Assembly (NCBI RefSeq): GCF_002943565.1
Contig: NZ_PJCH01000015.1
Location: 744,001-808,000 of the forward strand
Source of the DNA: Hyphococcus luteus
Lineage (GTDB): Bacteria > Pseudomonadota > Alphaproteobacteria > Caulobacterales > Parvularculaceae
DNA length: 64,000 bases
Direction of reading: 5' to 3'
This document shows positions 62,240-64,000 of the stretch, one piece after another (the stretch's first letter is position 1; every line of letters begins with the position of its first letter). The notes under the pieces are model-generated. The model was given only the letters and a program-made list of their open reading frames with translations, ran no database searches and was not told the DNA's origin. The position numbers and the translations under genes are program-made.

Positions 62240-63847
62240 TTAGTCCCAATCCCTGTCGGAAACTCTGTGATTGCTGTTCCGGCGCTCCTTGATCGTGGTC
62301 AGAGAACTGTCGGTGTAGATGTGACAGGAGCCCGTGCAATCGCGCAATTCGGCGACGGTGTAACGCACGTCAGGATTTTCATGTTTCTTGTGCGGGTCCG
62401 AACGATAGTCGCCTGCGTGGCACGCTGCGCAATCTGGCTGATAAGCGCCGAACTGCCAGGCGATTGTCTGGGAATTCGTCGTATGACAATCCGTACAGCC
62501 GACGCCAGATCCGTGATCGCCGGGATAAGACGGCGACGTGTGGGAAAACAGGATCGGCAGCCAGGCCGTCGTCCGGTGACAATCGCCGCATTGCAGGGAG
62601 GTGACAAAATGGCTCGGCGGTTTGCCTGTGGCCGTGGAGCCGTTGTGGCAACTCGAGCAAGAGCCCGTAATCGTGTCATGGTCGAAAGTCGCCGGTATCC
62701 AGGCGAGCGTCGTATGACAGGCGTCGCACTCTCCCGTCGTCGCGATATGCAGCGGCCCCTTCCCTGTCGCCGTCGTGCCGTTGTGGCAGCTTGAACAGGA
62801 GCCGGTGACGGCGCCATGATCAAAGCGCACATTCGTCCAGCTGGACGTCACATGGCAATCGTCACACATATTTACAGATGCGATATGCGTCGCATGTTTG
62901 CCGGCAGCGGTCGTTCCGTTATGACAGGTGAAGCACGACGCTGTCGTCGCCGCATGATCGAAGCGTATGCTGGTCCATGTGGACGTCAGATGACAGTCCT
63001 CGCAGATGTTCGTTGTCGGCATATGCGTCGCCGGCTTGCCGACTGCGGTTGCGCCGTTGTGGCAACTGAAGCAATTGCCCGTGACGCTTGCATGGTCGAA
63101 CGAAACATTCGCCCAGTTCGACGTCACATGACAGTCGTCGCATGTGTTGGAGGATGCAATATGCGTCGGTGTTTTCCCAGGCGCCGTTGTCCCGTTATGA
63201 CAAGTAAAGCAGGACGCGGTCGCCGCAGCGTGGTCAAAACGCACAATAAGCCACGATGTCGTCCGGTGGCAGTCCTCGCAGATATTCGTCGTCGGCATGT
63301 GTAACGCAGATTTGCCTTGCGCCGTCGTCCCGTTATGGCAGCTCACGCAATTTCCCGCGACGCCGGAATGGTCGAACCGGACAGCCGACCATCCAACCGT
63401 GCTGTGGCAGTCGCCGCAATTGTTCGACGATTGAATATGCGTCGGAGACTTGCCCGTCGCGCGCCGCCCGTCATGACAGGACATGCATGTCCCGGTCGCG
63501 CTGAAATGGTCGAACCGGACCTGCGTCCAGCTCTGGAGCGCATGACAATCGCTGCAATTGTTTTGAGACAGAAAATGGTCCGGCGGCTTGCCCGGGGCCG
63601 AGACGCCGTTGTGGCACAAGCCGCATTGCCGGGGCGTGCCTTCAAAAACGCCGTTCATGTGGCAGTCTTCGCACTCGACAAAGCGGTGAGCGCCTTCAAG
63701 GGGGAACCCGGTCTTTAAATGCTCTTCCACTTCCGCCAAGTCAGGCATGGCGTGCGCTGCAATGAAAAATTGCATCAGCCAGCAAAGGCCAATGAAGAGC
63801 AGCGGGAATGGCTGCCGTCTATAATGATTTGCCCTTGCGCGCCCCAT
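62240..63847 (-). CDS. Multiheme c-type cytochrome with 46-residue tandem repeats
   Basis: About 535 residues from ATG 63847 (GTG at 63856 is an alternative), with a signal peptide (PLLFIGLCWLMQFFIAAHA). I count 19 CXXCH motifs and one C-terminal CTGSCH (C-X3-CH), 20 possible heme sites. Residues in the middle form seven full 46-residue repeats, each with two CXXCH motifs plus conserved His in an FDH motif and in a THI/THM/LHI motif that could be distal heme ligands. The arrangement suggests a linear heme wire in the periplasm or at the outer membrane. It is followed after 3 bases by the barrel protein gene. Confidence 0.9.
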   Translation of the reverse strand: MGRARANHYRRQPFPLLFIGLCWLMQFFIAAHAMPDLAEVEEHLKTGFPLEGAHRFVECEDCHMNGVFEGTPRQCGLCHNGVSAPGKPPDHFLSQNNCSDCHALQSWTQVRFDHFSATGTCMSCHDGRRATGKSPTHIQSSNNCGDCHSTVGWSAVRFDHSGVAGNCVSCHNGTTAQGKSALHMPTTNICEDCHRTTSWLIVRFDHAAATASCFTCHNGTTAPGKTPTHIASSNTCDDCHVTSNWANVSFDHASVTGNCFSCHNGATAVGKPATHMPTTNICEDCHLTSTWTSIRFDHAATTASCFTCHNGTTAAGKHATHIASVNMCDDCHVTSSWTNVRFDHGAVTGSCSSCHNGTTATGKGPLHIATTGECDACHTTLAWIPATFDHDTITGSCSSCHNGSTATGKPPSHFVTSLQCGDCHRTTAWLPILFSHTSPSYPGDHGSGVGCTDCHTTNSQTIAWQFGAYQPDCAACHAGDYRSDPHKKHENPDVRYTVAELRDCTGSCHIYTDSSLTTIKERRNSNHRVSDRDWD

Positions 63848-63900
63848 CCCGATCACTCAGCGGCTTTGAGTTTGACCCGCGGCGAAGCCCACTCAACCGC

Positions 63901-63919
63901 AAATCATTCTCATTATAAT
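63901..63919 (-). promoter_or_regulatory. Fur-like site upstream of the multiheme cytochrome
   Basis: On the minus strand this reads approximately TATAATGAGAATGATTT, resembling the repeated hexamer GATAAT of Fur boxes. It lies about 55 bases ahead of the cytochrome start. An iron-responsive control of a 20-heme protein would make sense. Confidence 0.45.
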
Positions 63920-64000
63920 ATTCATGCTACGAACTAATTCGCACATCACCGTATGCGGCTTCGCCGTGTAAAAAAGCTTATTATTTCGCCAGTTACTTGA

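Noticed and set aside
62640-63480. Regularly spaced repeats that could be mistaken for a CRISPR array
   Set aside because: The 138-bp period is the coding repeat of the multiheme cytochrome; the repeats are imperfect, in frame and without unique spacers.

Overview
The window is about 64 kb of GC-rich chromosome from an alphaproteobacterium, most likely related to Caulobacterales, Hyphomonadales or Parvularculales. The evidence is a DivL-type pseudo-histidine kinase directly downstream of ahcY, a full CtrA-type site (TTAA-N7-TTAA), a 1630-residue NAD-glutamate dehydrogenase, two small DUF6491-like secreted proteins, and TonB/PD40-rich outer-layer physiology. The species cannot be named from the sequence.

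Region 1 (1-28.7 kb) is mostly core genome. It holds a PD40-amidohydrolase cut by the left edge, a sirtuin, a low-molecular-weight phosphatase, thpR, an SDR, two paralogous secreted proteins, a stand-alone BLUF photoreceptor, ahcY with a structured leader, a TonB-like protein, DivL, a TPR protein, a membrane protein behind a CtrA box, NAD-GDH, the rpe / heparinase-like / (SDR) / purH block, an aldo-keto reductase and the YggT-DUF167-folD operon.

Region 2 (28.8-41.1 kb) runs from tRNA-Ala(CGC) to tRNA-Leu(CAG). It contains an aldehyde dehydrogenase and a GMC oxidoreductase, the three-gene set of ATP-grasp ligase, inactive transglutaminase/7TM protein and retropepsin-like protein, then glmS, a 2OG-Fe(II) oxygenase, galE and an NDUFA9-like SDR.

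Region 3 (41.1-59.2 kb) is the accessory part. It begins at tRNA-Leu, passes a small secreted HExxH protein and a decayed IS3-family transposase, and continues into a catabolic cluster. The cluster has uptake genes (TonB receptor, APC permease), an ATP-dependent hydantoinase/oxoprolinase pair (HyuA/HyuB), a Tat-exported SpdH-like flavoprotein, an NTF2-fold protein, a LysR regulator, a cytochrome P450, a hot-dog thioesterase, a BKACE (DUF849) enzyme and an aminotransferase resembling beta-phenylalanine aminotransferase. Three copies of the same dyad, TTGAC-N11-GTTCAA, lie upstream of the hyuA, lysR/flavoprotein and aminotransferase operons. My reading is one LysR-controlled regulon that opens an amide, imide or lactam ring and shortens the resulting beta-amino acid by transamination, BKACE cleavage and thioester hydrolysis. 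The substrate is unknown and the order of steps is inferred.

Region 4 (59.7-64 kb) carries a tightly spaced pair: a 20-heme-motif cytochrome c built from 46-residue tandem repeats, and a SPOR/TPR/beta-barrel outer-membrane protein. They sit behind a Fur-like site at the right edge.
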